Shown here: positions 10,293 to 19,563 of the stretch, piece by piece
Layout: every line of letters starts with the position of its first letter
Position numbering within the stretch: the first letter of the stretch is position 1
Source of the DNA: Segetibacter sp. 3557_3
Lineage (GTDB): Bacteria > Bacteroidota > Bacteroidia > Chitinophagales > Chitinophagaceae
Reading direction: 5' to 3'
Assembly (NCBI RefSeq): GCF_004354985.1
Contig: NZ_SMSK01000001.1
Span: 124,001 to 188,000 of the forward strand
DNA length: 64,000 nucleotides
Translations under genes and position numbers: made by a program
The notes under the pieces: generated by a model
Databases searched by the model: none
What the model was told of the DNA's origin: nothing
What the model saw: the letters and a program-made list of their open reading frames with translations, nothing else

Positions 10293-10952
10293 ATGAAGAA
10301 ACTTTTTAGTAGATCGCTCCTGGCGTTTTTGCTTTTTAGCAATGGCCTGGCAGCGCAGGAAGTAGTTACAAGAAATGGCTATACGCTTACTTTTGAAAGT
10401 AATTACGCCGAACTTGATCCGGGGCTAAAGCAACGGTTAATCGAAACGTTTTTCGAAGTGTATCCGAAGCTTGCTGAAGAATACAACCCCGCTACAGCAC
10501 GCGAGGTGAAGTTTAAAGTTGACACGGCTTACAAGGGCGTAGCTGCAACCAGTTCGGGGCGCGTTGTTTTTAGTTCGGGATGGATGCAAAAGCACCCTGA
10601 AGACATCGATGTGGTTACGCATGAAGTAATGCATATCGTGCAGAATTATGGAAGAAGTACGGGGCCCGGCTGGCTTACGGAGGGCATTGCAGATTATGCG
10701 CGTTTCAAGTTCGGGGTCGATAATGCCCGCGCTAAGTGGGCATTAACACCATGGAAAGAAGGTCAAAATTATACCAACAGTTACCGGGTAACTGCCCGTT
10801 TTTTAAACTGGCTTGAAACCAATGTTCATGCAGGTATCGTAAAAAAGCTGGATGGCATTATGCGTGCACATACATATACGGCCCAGACCTGGGAGACGTT
10901 AACCGGTAAAACACTGGACGAACTTTGGACAGCTTATACCCAGGCAAAGTAA
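10293..10952 (+). CDS. Basic secretory protein family (putative zinc metallopeptidase)
   Basis: A 219-residue secreted protein with a Sec signal peptide of about 21 residues (MKKLFSRSLLAFLLFSNGLA AQ). The zinc-peptidase motif HEVMHIVQ starts at H110 (H110, E111, H114), followed by GPGWLTEGIADYARFKFG, the signature of the plant basic secretory protein family (PF04450). Proteolysis by this family is inferred from the HExxH motif; few members have been tested. It sits 225 bp after GH92 and 66 bp before GH43, so it may belong to the same PUL and open up protein carrying the glycan. Confidence 0.85.
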   Translation: MKKLFSRSLLAFLLFSNGLAAQEVVTRNGYTLTFESNYAELDPGLKQRLIETFFEVYPKLAEEYNPATAREVKFKVDTAYKGVAATSSGRVVFSSGWMQKHPEDIDVVTHEVMHIVQNYGRSTGPGWLTEGIADYARFKFGVDNARAKWALTPWKEGQNYTNSYRVTARFLNWLETNVHAGIVKKLDGIMRAHTYTAQTWETLTGKTLDELWTAYTQAK

Positions 10953-11018
10953 TTTCAAACTTGCTATTTGTAAGTAATGCTTATTAATCGTTGATTATCC
11001 TTATAAAAACTTGCTGGT

Positions 11019-12014
11019 ATGTTTAGGAACTCCTGTTATGTATTTGTGATCCTGCTTATTTTACAGGCATGTTCCCGTTCGTCGCACCAGCAAGGCACAA
11101 AGAAGACCACTTCGGGCAATCCGATTGCCGAGGGCTGGTATGCCGATCCGGAAGGTGCAATTTTTGGAAACAAATACTGGGTATATCCTACCTATTCTGC
11201 GCCTTACAAGGACCAGGTATTTTTTGATGCGTTTTCTTCGCCTGATCTGGTTAACTGGACGAAGCACAACCGTATATTGGATACCGTAAATGTTAAATGG
11301 GCAAAACGGGCGGTGTGGGCACCTGCTATCGTAGCAAAAGGCGGCAAGTACTATTTGTTTTTCGGTGCAAATGATATACAGAATAACGAACAGCAGGGCG
11401 GTATTGGTGTTGCCGTTGCCGATAATCCTGCCGGACCTTTTATTGATTACCTGGGTAAACCGTTAATTGATAAGTTTTACAACGGCGCCCAGCCAATTGA
11501 TCAATTTGTTTTCCACGACAAAGACGGACAGTACTATATCATTTACGGGGGGTGGCGGCATTGCAATATCGCCAAACTTAAAGATGATTTTACCGGGCTT
11601 ATTCCTTATGCTGACGGTACCACGTTTAAAGAGATTACACCAAAAGGCTATGTGGAAGGGCCTTTTATGTTTATCAAAGACGGCAGGTATTATTTCATGT
11701 GGTCGGAAGGTGGCTGGACAGGGCCGAACTATTCTGTAGCATATGCTATTGCCGACTCACCCTTCGGACCGTTTGAAAGAGTAGGTAAGATACTACAACA
11801 AGACTCAACCATTGCAACCGGGGCAGGACATCATTCGGTGATCCACAATACCAAAAAAGATAAGTGGTTTATTGTGTACCATCGTCGTCCGCTTGGTGAG
11901 ACAAATGGCAATCACCGGGTTACTTGTATAGATGAGATGTTATTTGATGAGAAGGGATTTATTAAGCCCGTAAAGATGACCCATATAGGGGTGAAAGCAC
12001 TTGCGATTAAATAG
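11019..12014 (+). CDS. GH43 family glycoside hydrolase lipoprotein
   Basis: A 331-residue lipoprotein; the lipobox LILQAC puts the lipidated Cys at residue 18. The five-bladed propeller family GH43 is indicated by the three acidic residues in their usual contexts: base D43 (WYADPEG), pKa-modulating D161 (GAQPIDQFVFHD) and acid E213 (KGYVEGPFMF), with FSSPDLVNWTKH and AVWAPAIVAKGGKYYLFF between them. Family members act on arabinose or xylose linkages (arabinofuranosidase, xylosidase, arabinanase); the exact activity cannot be read from sequence. It is the last gene of the first PUL on the plus strand. Confidence 0.9.
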   Translation: MFRNSCYVFVILLILQACSRSSHQQGTKKTTSGNPIAEGWYADPEGAIFGNKYWVYPTYSAPYKDQVFFDAFSSPDLVNWTKHNRILDTVNVKWAKRAVWAPAIVAKGGKYYLFFGANDIQNNEQQGGIGVAVADNPAGPFIDYLGKPLIDKFYNGAQPIDQFVFHDKDGQYYIIYGGWRHCNIAKLKDDFTGLIPYADGTTFKEITPKGYVEGPFMFIKDGRYYFMWSEGGWTGPNYSVAYAIADSPFGPFERVGKILQQDSTIATGAGHHSVIHNTKKDKWFIVYHRRPLGETNGNHRVTCIDEMLFDEKGFIKPVKMTHIGVKALAIK

Positions 12015-12552
12015 TGAAATAATTTACATTCCAACCGTAGCATTTATATTTTTAGCTGACGCGTTCAGGCAATTTCTTTCAATTTTGCTAGAACAAAGAT
12101 TCTCCAGTATAAACTATTCTTCCTGGTTACCCATCGCCGCAGATTATCCAGTGGAAGGCACTCCGTTTTTAGTAATCCGTTCTAATTCCGGAAAAGTTTT
12201 TGGTAATAGATAAGTCCACTATTTGGCTACATGAAACTGGGCGCTTGTACCTGCGCGACTTTATGTTGTAAAACGAGATTGGTGCACCACAAACAGTCGG
12301 ATTACAATTGGCAAAGCTGGTGCAAACAGGGTTTCAATCTTCAAAATTCCATCGTCTTATTTGCGCAAGTACAACCGGTAACCTGGTTGCCGGGTGGTTT
12401 GATCAATTTCTACTTTAAACCTTTCTCCTGGCAGCCAAACGCCGAAGTTGCTGCAGAAATAACTTTGAAATATCTCACCAATAAACTTGGAGGTTTGAAA
12501 ATAAAAGTTAGATTGTCTTAACTTATTCTTAACTAAAAACCACATAATCCAC
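12015..12552. other. Intergenic region without recognised gene
   Basis: About 540 bp. Plus-strand frames of 70 and 96 codons (12001-12213, 12231-12521) show no signal peptide or domain, and I regard them as chance. No repeat or terminator was recognised. Confidence 0.45.
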
Positions 12553-13398
12553 ATGAGAATTTCTACTCCAATTTCTTCGGCAGTTTTAGGTCTGATGGTG
12601 GCAGCTACATTTGGAAGCTGTAAAAAGGCGGAATCTGTTTCAGCTAATGAAAGCTTACTCAGGCAGGATGAGAAAGCGCTGGTTTCAGCAGCCGGGTTTA
12701 ACAGCAACTGGGCGGAAAAGACCAGTAGCGGCAGTTACCTTATTGAAGGCGATATTTTATTAACAAGGGCGCAGCTGCAGGAAATGGCAGGTGCCACACC
12801 GAGCCACAACTTTATCGTAGCTAATGAAGAACATTACCGCACTTACAACATTGTAACGGCACCGGCTACAGGCAGCCGAACAATAACCGTACGCTTAACA
12901 GACGGTTTCCCGGCTTACTACTCAACCGGTCTCGACCAATCGATTGCGAGATACAACAGCTATAACCTCAGGATAAGGTTGCAGCGGGTAAGCACCGGTG
13001 GCGACATTGTTGTTACTGCTTCCAACCTGGGTACCTCAGGTGGAGGTTGTATCCTCGGACAGGCATCCGGGTTTCCAACATCGGATGGTAACCCTTCCAA
13101 GGGTTTCACATTAAGTAACAGTAGCTGTGCAACATCATATATCAGTGATGCAAACAAGGCCGACGAAGTTATTGCACATGAAATTGGACATTGTATCGGG
13201 TTCAGGCATACCGATTATAAAACCAGGGCTAGTTGCGGACCCGGAGGAGGAGAGTCGGCAGGCTCAATTGGAGCCGTTCACATTGCCGGAACACCAACGA
13301 ATGTAAGTGGAAGCAACAATTCATGGATGATGGCTTGTACAAACGGCAACCCTGGATTCACCACTGCTGACCAAACTGCATTAAGAGAAGTTTATTAG
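12553..13398 (+). CDS. M57-type (HEIGH) metallopeptidase lipoprotein
   Basis: A 281-residue lipoprotein with a lipobox at Cys23 (ATFGSC). The zinc site reads HEIGHCIGFRHTDY from H209, giving the metzincin pattern HExxHxxGxxH with H209, H213 and H219 as ligands and E210 as general base. A downstream SWMMAC segment could supply the Met-turn. This is the dual-action HEIGH metallopeptidase family (PF12388, M57). The substrate is unknown. A strong terminator follows 16 bp after the stop codon, so it is probably its own transcription unit. Confidence 0.9.
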   Translation: MRISTPISSAVLGLMVAATFGSCKKAESVSANESLLRQDEKALVSAAGFNSNWAEKTSSGSYLIEGDILLTRAQLQEMAGATPSHNFIVANEEHYRTYNIVTAPATGSRTITVRLTDGFPAYYSTGLDQSIARYNSYNLRIRLQRVSTGGDIVVTASNLGTSGGGCILGQASGFPTSDGNPSKGFTLSNSSCATSYISDANKADEVIAHEIGHCIGFRHTDYKTRASCGPGGGESAGSIGAVHIAGTPTNVSGSNNSWMMACTNGNPGFTTADQTALREVY

Positions 13399-13413
13399 TT
13401 CTGACTATAGGGT

Positions 13414-13448
13414 AAAATCCCTTCCCATAACGGGAGGGGATTTTTGTT
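13414..13448 (+). terminator. Rho-independent terminator after M57 peptidase
   Basis: A 13-bp stem with one G-T pair (AAAATCCCTTCCC 13414-13426, GGGAGGGGATTTT 13432-13444), a 5-nt loop and a TTTTTGTTT tail. Confidence 0.85.
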
Positions 13449-13514
13449 TAAGAAAGATTCCTGGTATAGCGCCAGAACGTTTATTTATGAAGCAAGACCT
13501 TTTTTAAGATTAAT

Positions 13515-16397
13515 ATGCTGAGGTGTTTGTACTATAGATTTCCCCGTGTATGGAGTGCCGTGTTCTGCCTCGGGCTAATGCTAACCTCATATGCAACGGC
13601 ACAGCTTAAGGCTACCGAAAGGGAAAAGCTATTTGGAAAATTCTCTATCGGTGGACCTTCTCACTACCGTGCAGATGCAAGTTATTATCTCTGTGAATGG
13701 ACCGGATCACGCCCGCAACCAGCAAGGATCGTTCGGCAAATAAATGAAAACCTCGCGATCACAGAAGTGTTGTCACCAACAGCATATGAGGCATTAAGCA
13801 AAGTTTGCAGGCTGGCCGTTGCCAACAATGATTGGAAGTATCCGGGTAATGCCGCACAACTAATTGCCGGGGGTAATCAAAAGTTTATACTTACCGGAGC
13901 AAGCCTAGATCTGTTGTTGAAGAAACTGGTTGTTTTTTCAAAGGATCTTCAAATACTAACGACAGACAAACCTTCCCATTCGGTAGTTGTAAAGTGCAAT
14001 GCCGGGTTTTTAAAGCGATACCTGGCCGATCTTAAAGAAATCACTTTTATCGATGTTGTTCATACAGCTTCAGCAGAAGCTCCCATCATTGGTTACGACA
14101 GGAGTTTTCATGGTATTGGTGCCCTGGCGGTAAACCTGCCTGGTGCCAATGGCAACAACATTGTTGTAGGGGTGAAGGAACAGCAAATGGATGAAAACGA
14201 CCTTGATCTTCGCCAAAGGGTTTTGTTTTCACCCATTGCCGGGACATCCAGGTCACAACATTCAACGGTAATTGCCTCTATTATCGCCGGTGCAGGAAAC
14301 AGTTATTATGATGGCAGGGGGCTCGCCTGGGCAAGCCGTCTGTTCCCAAGTTCTTTTGCCAACCTTTTTGCAGATGACGAAACAGTCCTGAACGCAAATA
14401 ACGTGACGGTGCAGAATCATTCGTATGGAACGGTTATTCAACCCTTTTATGGTGCGGAGGCCGTGAGCTATGATGTGCAGACCTGGCGAAACAAACATTT
14501 TGTTCCGGTATTCTCAGGTGGAAACCAGGGCGAAAGTTTTGCGGGTGAGGGCAGGTACGCCAATCTCCCCGGTTTTGCAAACCTCACTGGTAATTTTAAA
14601 GCCGCTAAAAATGTAATTACAGTTGCTGCCATAAACAGCAACGATGAGGTGCCTGTTCAAAGCTCTGCTGGTCCACTCTACGATGGCCGGATTGCACCCC
14701 AGGTAACCGCCCTTGGTCCTAATGGCACGTCGGATGCGGCTGCACTTGTAAGCGGCACAGTTGCCGTTATGCAGCAGGTATATGCCGAACGCCATAGCGG
14801 TGTTTTGCCTTCGGCTGCATTGATAAAAGCTATACTCTATAATACAACCGATGCTATTTACAACCTTGGAATCGACTACAAGACAGGTTACGGGTTGATG
14901 AATAGTTATGCTGCAGTAAATGCTATGAGGCGCCAACAATATTTTAGTGATGTGATTTCAACGGGTCAGCGGTGGGCAAAAACGATACGTGTGCCAGCGA
15001 ATGCTGCCGCGCTTAAGGTTACACTTTCGTGGACCGACAGTGCCGCAGGCGTAAATAATTACAAGGCCCTCGTTCACGACCTTGATCTTGAGGTAACAGA
15101 AACGGCTACAGGCAGGGCTTATCATCCCTGGGTACTCAACACATCCGCACACATCGATTCTCTTGCATTGCCTCCCACCAGGAAACGTGACTCACTGAAT
15201 ACGGCTGAACAGGTTAGCATCACGCTGCCGTCGGCGGGTAATTATGAGCTATCCATTTCGAGTTTAAGCCAGGGAATCCATAATCTCCCATTTAGTATAG
15301 CTTACCGGGTCGATACCCTTAATACATTTAGTTTCGTGAGCCCGCAACATGCTTCCGACGTTAATCGAACTGAGCATGAAAACACCTGGATCAGGTGGCA
15401 AACTTTTGTGCGAGATACCAATCATACAGGTAATCTATATGTGAGCTACAATTCCGGTTCCAGCTGGGGTTTGATAAGCCGTTCAATCCGGCTGGCACAT
15501 AACAAATACCGCTGGCTCATCCCCGATACCACTGCAATAGCTGTTTTAAAGATGGAGACCACCTTTGGTGAATTTACCTCCAAACCCTTTTATGTCGGCA
15601 AGCCCACAACCCTTAATGTGGAGTTTAACTGCTCGGATTCTTTTGCACTCTCCTGGCACAAAAACAAGGAAGCGACTGCCTACCACTTGTACCGGCTTAC
15701 CGACAGCCCTTACCTCCAGCTTTTCGCCACTGTGACCGACACCTTTGTTGTAATACAGAAGTCAGGTTCTTCAACTGCGGTTTATGCTGTTGAACCCATA
15801 TTGCGAAGTGGTTCAACTGCAATCCGAAGTGCTGCGCTGGATATCAATCAATTTGGGACTCAGTGTTTCTACAAAACGTTCAATTATCATTTACTTGACC
15901 AGAACCGGCTTAGCCTTCAACTTGAACTAAGCAGCAGCGCTTTTGTTGACAGTGTAATTTTCGAGCAGGTAACTGCAACAGGTGGACTGGTGCAGGTATA
16001 TAAAGCTTTGCCCGTGCAGGAGCGGGGAACTAGCCAGTATACCTATGTGGTCAATAACCTGCAGTCGGGCATAACCCATATAAGGGCAAGGATCATCTTG
16101 AAAAGCGGGGCGGTCGTTTATACTGAAATCATTCCTGTTCTAACCTCTGGCAAAAGAAGCATCTGGTTTTATCCAAACCCGGCCGCTCGGAACAATCCTT
16201 TCCAGCGGGTATTACAGCAAGGTGTGCCTATTGGAAGCCAGTTGTTGTTGTATGATGGGCTGGGTCGATTACTGAGGAGCTATACTTCGGTTCCGGACAA
16301 CGTCAATACAAACGGGTTGCCCACGGGATTGATTATTTACAAATTACTGAACAGTGAAAGTAAGTTGGTCGAAACCGGCAAGCTGATGATCCGTTAA
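13515..16397 (+). CDS. S8 subtilisin-like peptidase with T9SS sorting domain
   Basis: A 960-residue secreted protein. A signal peptide (about residues 1-29, ending SYATAQ) is followed by a prodomain-like region and the S8 fold: SQHSTVIASIIAG with His249, oxyanion Asn337 (VFSGGNQG), and GTSDAAALVSGTVAVM with Ser406. The segment that should carry the catalytic Asp reads VVGVKEQQMDENDLDL, which places Glu222 at that position. Beta-sandwich regions follow, and the tail (WFYPNPAARNNPF to TGKLMIR) is a type A type-IX-secretion sorting domain, so the protein is probably anchored at or released from the surface. Its role next to the first PUL is likely protein degradation. Whether it is active with Glu in place of Asp is uncertain. 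Confidence 0.88.
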   Translation: MLRCLYYRFPRVWSAVFCLGLMLTSYATAQLKATEREKLFGKFSIGGPSHYRADASYYLCEWTGSRPQPARIVRQINENLAITEVLSPTAYEALSKVCRLAVANNDWKYPGNAAQLIAGGNQKFILTGASLDLLLKKLVVFSKDLQILTTDKPSHSVVVKCNAGFLKRYLADLKEITFIDVVHTASAEAPIIGYDRSFHGIGALAVNLPGANGNNIVVGVKEQQMDENDLDLRQRVLFSPIAGTSRSQHSTVIASIIAGAGNSYYDGRGLAWASRLFPSSFANLFADDETVLNANNVTVQNHSYGTVIQPFYGAEAVSYDVQTWRNKHFVPVFSGGNQGESFAGEGRYANLPGFANLTGNFKAAKNVITVAAINSNDEVPVQSSAGPLYDGRIAPQVTALGPNGTSDAAALVSGTVAVMQQVYAERHSGVLPSAALIKAILYNTTDAIYNLGIDYKTGYGLMNSYAAVNAMRRQQYFSDVISTGQRWAKTIRVPANAAALKVTLSWTDSAAGVNNYKALVHDLDLEVTETATGRAYHPWVLNTSAHIDSLALPPTRKRDSLNTAEQVSITLPSAGNYELSISSLSQGIHNLPFSIAYRVDTLNTFSFVSPQHASDVNRTEHENTWIRWQTFVRDTNHTGNLYVSYNSGSSWGLISRSIRLAHNKYRWLIPDTTAIAVLKMETTFGEFTSKPFYVGKPTTLNVEFNCSDSFALSWHKNKEATAYHLYRLTDSPYLQLFATVTDTFVVIQKSGSSTAVYAVEPILRSGSTAIRSAALDINQFGTQCFYKTFNYHLLDQNRLSLQLELSSSAFVDSVIFEQVTATGGLVQVYKALPVQERGTSQYTYVVNNLQSGITHIRARIILKSGAVVYTEIIPVLTSGKRSIWFYPNPAARNNPFQRVLQQGVPIGSQLLLYDGLGRLLRSYTSVPDNVNTNGLPTGLIIYKLLNSESKLVETGKLMIR

Positions 16398-16719
16398 TTG
16401 TCCGTGACAGGCCTGCGTGTAATTTCCCTGATACCCACCAAAGCATTGTTCTGCTGACAATTCTTTTGGGCCCCATAAATTATTTCGAAGCAGTTGCGGT
16501 CGGCTTGTAAACAGCAAGTATCGTAACCGCGCCACTGGTGGCGGTCACCTATTTGTGCCGGGTAAGCAATTTGTTTCAGCAACAAGGGCTCGATGCGATT
16601 GCTTACTCAAGTGAGGCAAAACAACTTGTTGTAAATACTGCATCAATTTAACAATTTTCAGTAGCCCCAACTTTGCGGTGTACAATTTATATACAGACTT
16701 TTAGCGTAACAAATCTGTT
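16398..16719. other. Intergenic region without recognised gene
   Basis: About 320 bp between two plus-strand genes. The short minus-strand frames here have no domain, and I recognise no repeat or terminator. Confidence 0.45.
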
Positions 16720-19170
16720 ATGCCTAAAACGCTACTCATTATTCTATTGATCGGCATAACTGCAAGTGTACAATCTCAAACTTATAAACTTACCGGCAAG
16801 GTTACCAATGCCGCCCGCGAGCCTGTAGCTTTCGTGTCTGTACAGGTGAAAGAATGGCAAAGCGGTACGGTAACCAGGGAAGATGGAACTTATTCGCTTT
16901 CCTTGGAAGAGGGCAAATACGACATTGTTTACAGCATACTCGGCTACAAATCGCAATTGATTACAATTGTTGTAAACAGGAACTATGTTCAAAATATTAT
17001 ACTTGAAGAAGACCTTCAACAATTAACCGGTGTAGCCGTTAAAACAAAATATAAAGATCCTGCTGTTGCGGTTATCACAAACGTAATTCGACATAAAGAC
17101 AGTCTGCAAAAAGCCGTTGGTTCGTGGTCGTGTAACATTTATATCAAAGCGGTTCAGCAGGACTCCGTTCCACGGACCCCTAAATCTAAAAACAAAACGG
17201 ACACCTTAAGTAAGGGCAATGCCGATGTTGCGGGGATGGCCATGACAGAGATCCTACTCAGGCTTGATTATGCATCAGAACACAAAATTAAAGAAGAGCG
17301 GCTCGGCGTAAAGCGGTCTGGCAGTAGCCAGGACCTTTTTTATTTGTCTGCAACCGAAGGTTTCTTCAACTTCTACAATAACCTGGTTACCGTACCTGGA
17401 CTTTCTACCGCAAAATTCGTTTCGCCGGTTAGTTACAGCGGACTGCTTGCTTACCGCTATAAAACAATCAACATCACCCAACGCGGTAACTATAAGGTCT
17501 ACACCATTTCAATACGACCGCGGTTAATGAGTAATGCGACCGTTGAAGGCGAAGTGACCATCAGCGACAGCAACTATACCATTGAACATACCCGTATTCG
17601 CTTTCCAAGATTTCATCTGCCGCAATACGACTTCTTCGAGGTGGAACAGTGGTATTCCGCCCAACAAAATTTTTCGTTGCTGACTAAGCAGGTGTTTACG
17701 TATAATTCAAAATCCGCCAGGAATAAGTTGTCCGGGGTTACAACGGTAACATATGGTGAATACGAGCTAAATAAAACTTTTCCACCACATTATTTTGGGT
17801 TAGAAGTAAGTGCCACTACCGAGGACGCTTATAAACGCGACAGTACTTTCTGGGATACGGCCCGGGTAGAACCACTTACGGATAAGGAGCTTAAACTCAT
17901 CCGTTACAGGGACAGCATTTACCGGGTAACACATTCGCGGCAATACCTTGATTCTATTGATCGCCTTACCAACAAGTTTACCTGGAAGAAAGCGCTGCTT
18001 ACAGGCCAAACATTATACAATCGTGAACTTGAACGCACCTGGCAGCTACCACCACTACCGGGTCTCTTTCAACCCTTTCAGTTTGGTGGCGCGCGAATAA
18101 ACCCGGGGGTATACTATGCTAAAACGTACAAATCAAAGAAAAACCTAAGCCTTGCTGCCGACCTGAGTTATGGCATTCGCAACCATGACCTCAATGGCTC
18201 CGTCCGCATTAATCGTATGTATAACCCGTTCAACCGTGGCTTTTATGGTATCTCAGTCCGGCGTGATTTCGAGTTTATTTTCCAGGGCGATGCATGGATC
18301 AATATGCTAAAGCGAAGTAACCTTTACCTCAATAATGCATTGGGATTATACCATGGGGTCGAAATCAAAAACGGACTTTTTCTTTACACGGACCTTGAGG
18401 TTGCATTAAGACGGTCACTGCAGGATTATAAAACCGGCAATACGGTAGATAGCCTTTTTGGAAGTGCACTTCCGGACAACAATCCCATCAGTTTCGAATC
18501 ATATAATGCCGTTTATGGCAAGATCAGGCTCGAGTACACCCCAAGGCAGCGGTACATCAGGGAGCCGAGAGAAAAAATTATTTTAGGATCTGCCTGGCCC
18601 ACCTTTTACACCACCTGGCGCAAAGGTATCAGCGGTGTTTTTGGCAGCCAGGTGAATTTCGACTTTTGGGACGTTGGAATGCGACAGGAGATCAATTTTG
18701 GCTTGCTGGGTATCCTGCGTTATAACCTTACCAGCGGAACTTTTCTTAATCGGCGCGATTTACGAACAATCGACTACCAGTGGCAGCGTCGCGGAGATCC
18801 CATTCTTTTTGCCAATCCCGATGGTGCATTCCAGGCGCTTGACTCAACATTCCCGGTTTTCAAGCGCTTTTACCAGGGCCATGTCGTGCACGAGTTTAAT
18901 GGATACTTCATCAACAAAATACCGCTGCTTAAAAAATTGCAGCTACGTGAAGTTGCGGGTGCCGGCTTCCTGTCAGTACCTGAACGAAACCTCCGCTATG
19001 CCGAAACATTTGCCGGTGTTGAGCGGGTGTTCAAATGGCCGTTCAATGTAGGCTCCAAATTTAAGCTGGGGGTATATGTTGTTGGTTCGGTGGCGAACAG
19101 GTTCACCAATCCGCTTACGTTCAAAATTGGTGTCACCTCCTGGGACAAACGCCGGAACAAATGGTTTTAG
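16720..19170 (+). CDS. DUF5686 and carboxypeptidase-regulatory-like domain protein
   Basis: An 816-residue outer-membrane-type protein. The signal peptide is residues 1-20 (MPKTLLIILLIGITASVQSQ). A CarboxypepD_reg-like domain (about 22-110, starting LTGKVTNAAREPVAFVSVQV) is followed by the long DUF5686 region with many alternating aromatic strands, ending in FKIGVTSWDKRRNKWF. The architecture is common in Bacteroidota, and the function is not established. It is a stand-alone gene converging on the barrel protein gene at 19564-22140, with a repeat-rich gap between them. Confidence 0.85.
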   Translation: MPKTLLIILLIGITASVQSQTYKLTGKVTNAAREPVAFVSVQVKEWQSGTVTREDGTYSLSLEEGKYDIVYSILGYKSQLITIVVNRNYVQNIILEEDLQQLTGVAVKTKYKDPAVAVITNVIRHKDSLQKAVGSWSCNIYIKAVQQDSVPRTPKSKNKTDTLSKGNADVAGMAMTEILLRLDYASEHKIKEERLGVKRSGSSQDLFYLSATEGFFNFYNNLVTVPGLSTAKFVSPVSYSGLLAYRYKTINITQRGNYKVYTISIRPRLMSNATVEGEVTISDSNYTIEHTRIRFPRFHLPQYDFFEVEQWYSAQQNFSLLTKQVFTYNSKSARNKLSGVTTVTYGEYELNKTFPPHYFGLEVSATTEDAYKRDSTFWDTARVEPLTDKELKLIRYRDSIYRVTHSRQYLDSIDRLTNKFTWKKALLTGQTLYNRELERTWQLPPLPGLFQPFQFGGARINPGVYYAKTYKSKKNLSLAADLSYGIRNHDLNGSVRINRMYNPFNRGFYGISVRRDFEFIFQGDAWINMLKRSNLYLNNALGLYHGVEIKNGLFLYTDLEVALRRSLQDYKTGNTVDSLFGSALPDNNPISFESYNAVYGKIRLEYTPRQRYIREPREKIILGSAWPTFYTTWRKGISGVFGSQVNFDFWDVGMRQEINFGLLGILRYNLTSGTFLNRRDLRTIDYQWQRRGDPILFANPDGAFQALDSTFPVFKRFYQGHVVHEFNGYFINKIPLLKKLQLREVAGAGFLSVPERNLRYAETFAGVERVFKWPFNVGSKFKLGVYVVGSVANRFTNPLTFKIGVTSWDKRRNKWF

Positions 19171-19563
19171 GAAAATGTAAAATGTAAAATGTAAAATGAA
19201 AAAATGGGTTGATACAATTTGAAGCAGTACTCGACCTCAATTCGATAATCCGTAATCCGCTAATCCGTGAATCGTTAGTCTAGTTTACCCTGGTTCCTGC
19301 CTGGGAACCAACTTGTCAACCAATCAACTTATCAACTTTTTTATGGCCTTAGCTGAGGATAACTATTTAGCTCCGGTTGCCACGCTCGGTTCATCCATAT
19401 CTTCTCATGGCAGCGAGGAAGCGAAATGTAAAATGAAAAATGTAAAATGAAAAAATACGCTTTTACTATTTAAAAGAATACACGACCTCAATTCGCAAAT
19501 CCGCAAATCCGCAAATCCGTAATTCGCAAATCCGCAAATCCGCAATCCGCGAATGGTCCGCAA
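19171..19563. repeat. Intergenic island of short-word repeats (TAAAATG, AATCCGC and CAACTTAT types)
   Basis: The gap between two convergent genes is largely made of short tandem words. TAAAATG-type words occur at 19174-19205 and 19424-19455. AATCCG-type words occur at about 19243-19275 and 19490-19560. CAAC octamers (CAACCAATCAACTTATCAAC) occur at about 19316-19340. The same words recur in the 56.1-56.4 and 60.7-61.7 kb islands. No coding frame is credible. Confidence 0.8.

Noticed and set aside
12231-12521. 96-codon plus-strand frame between GH43 and M57 genes
   Set aside because: Cysteine-rich start without a signal peptide or family resemblance; likely chance.
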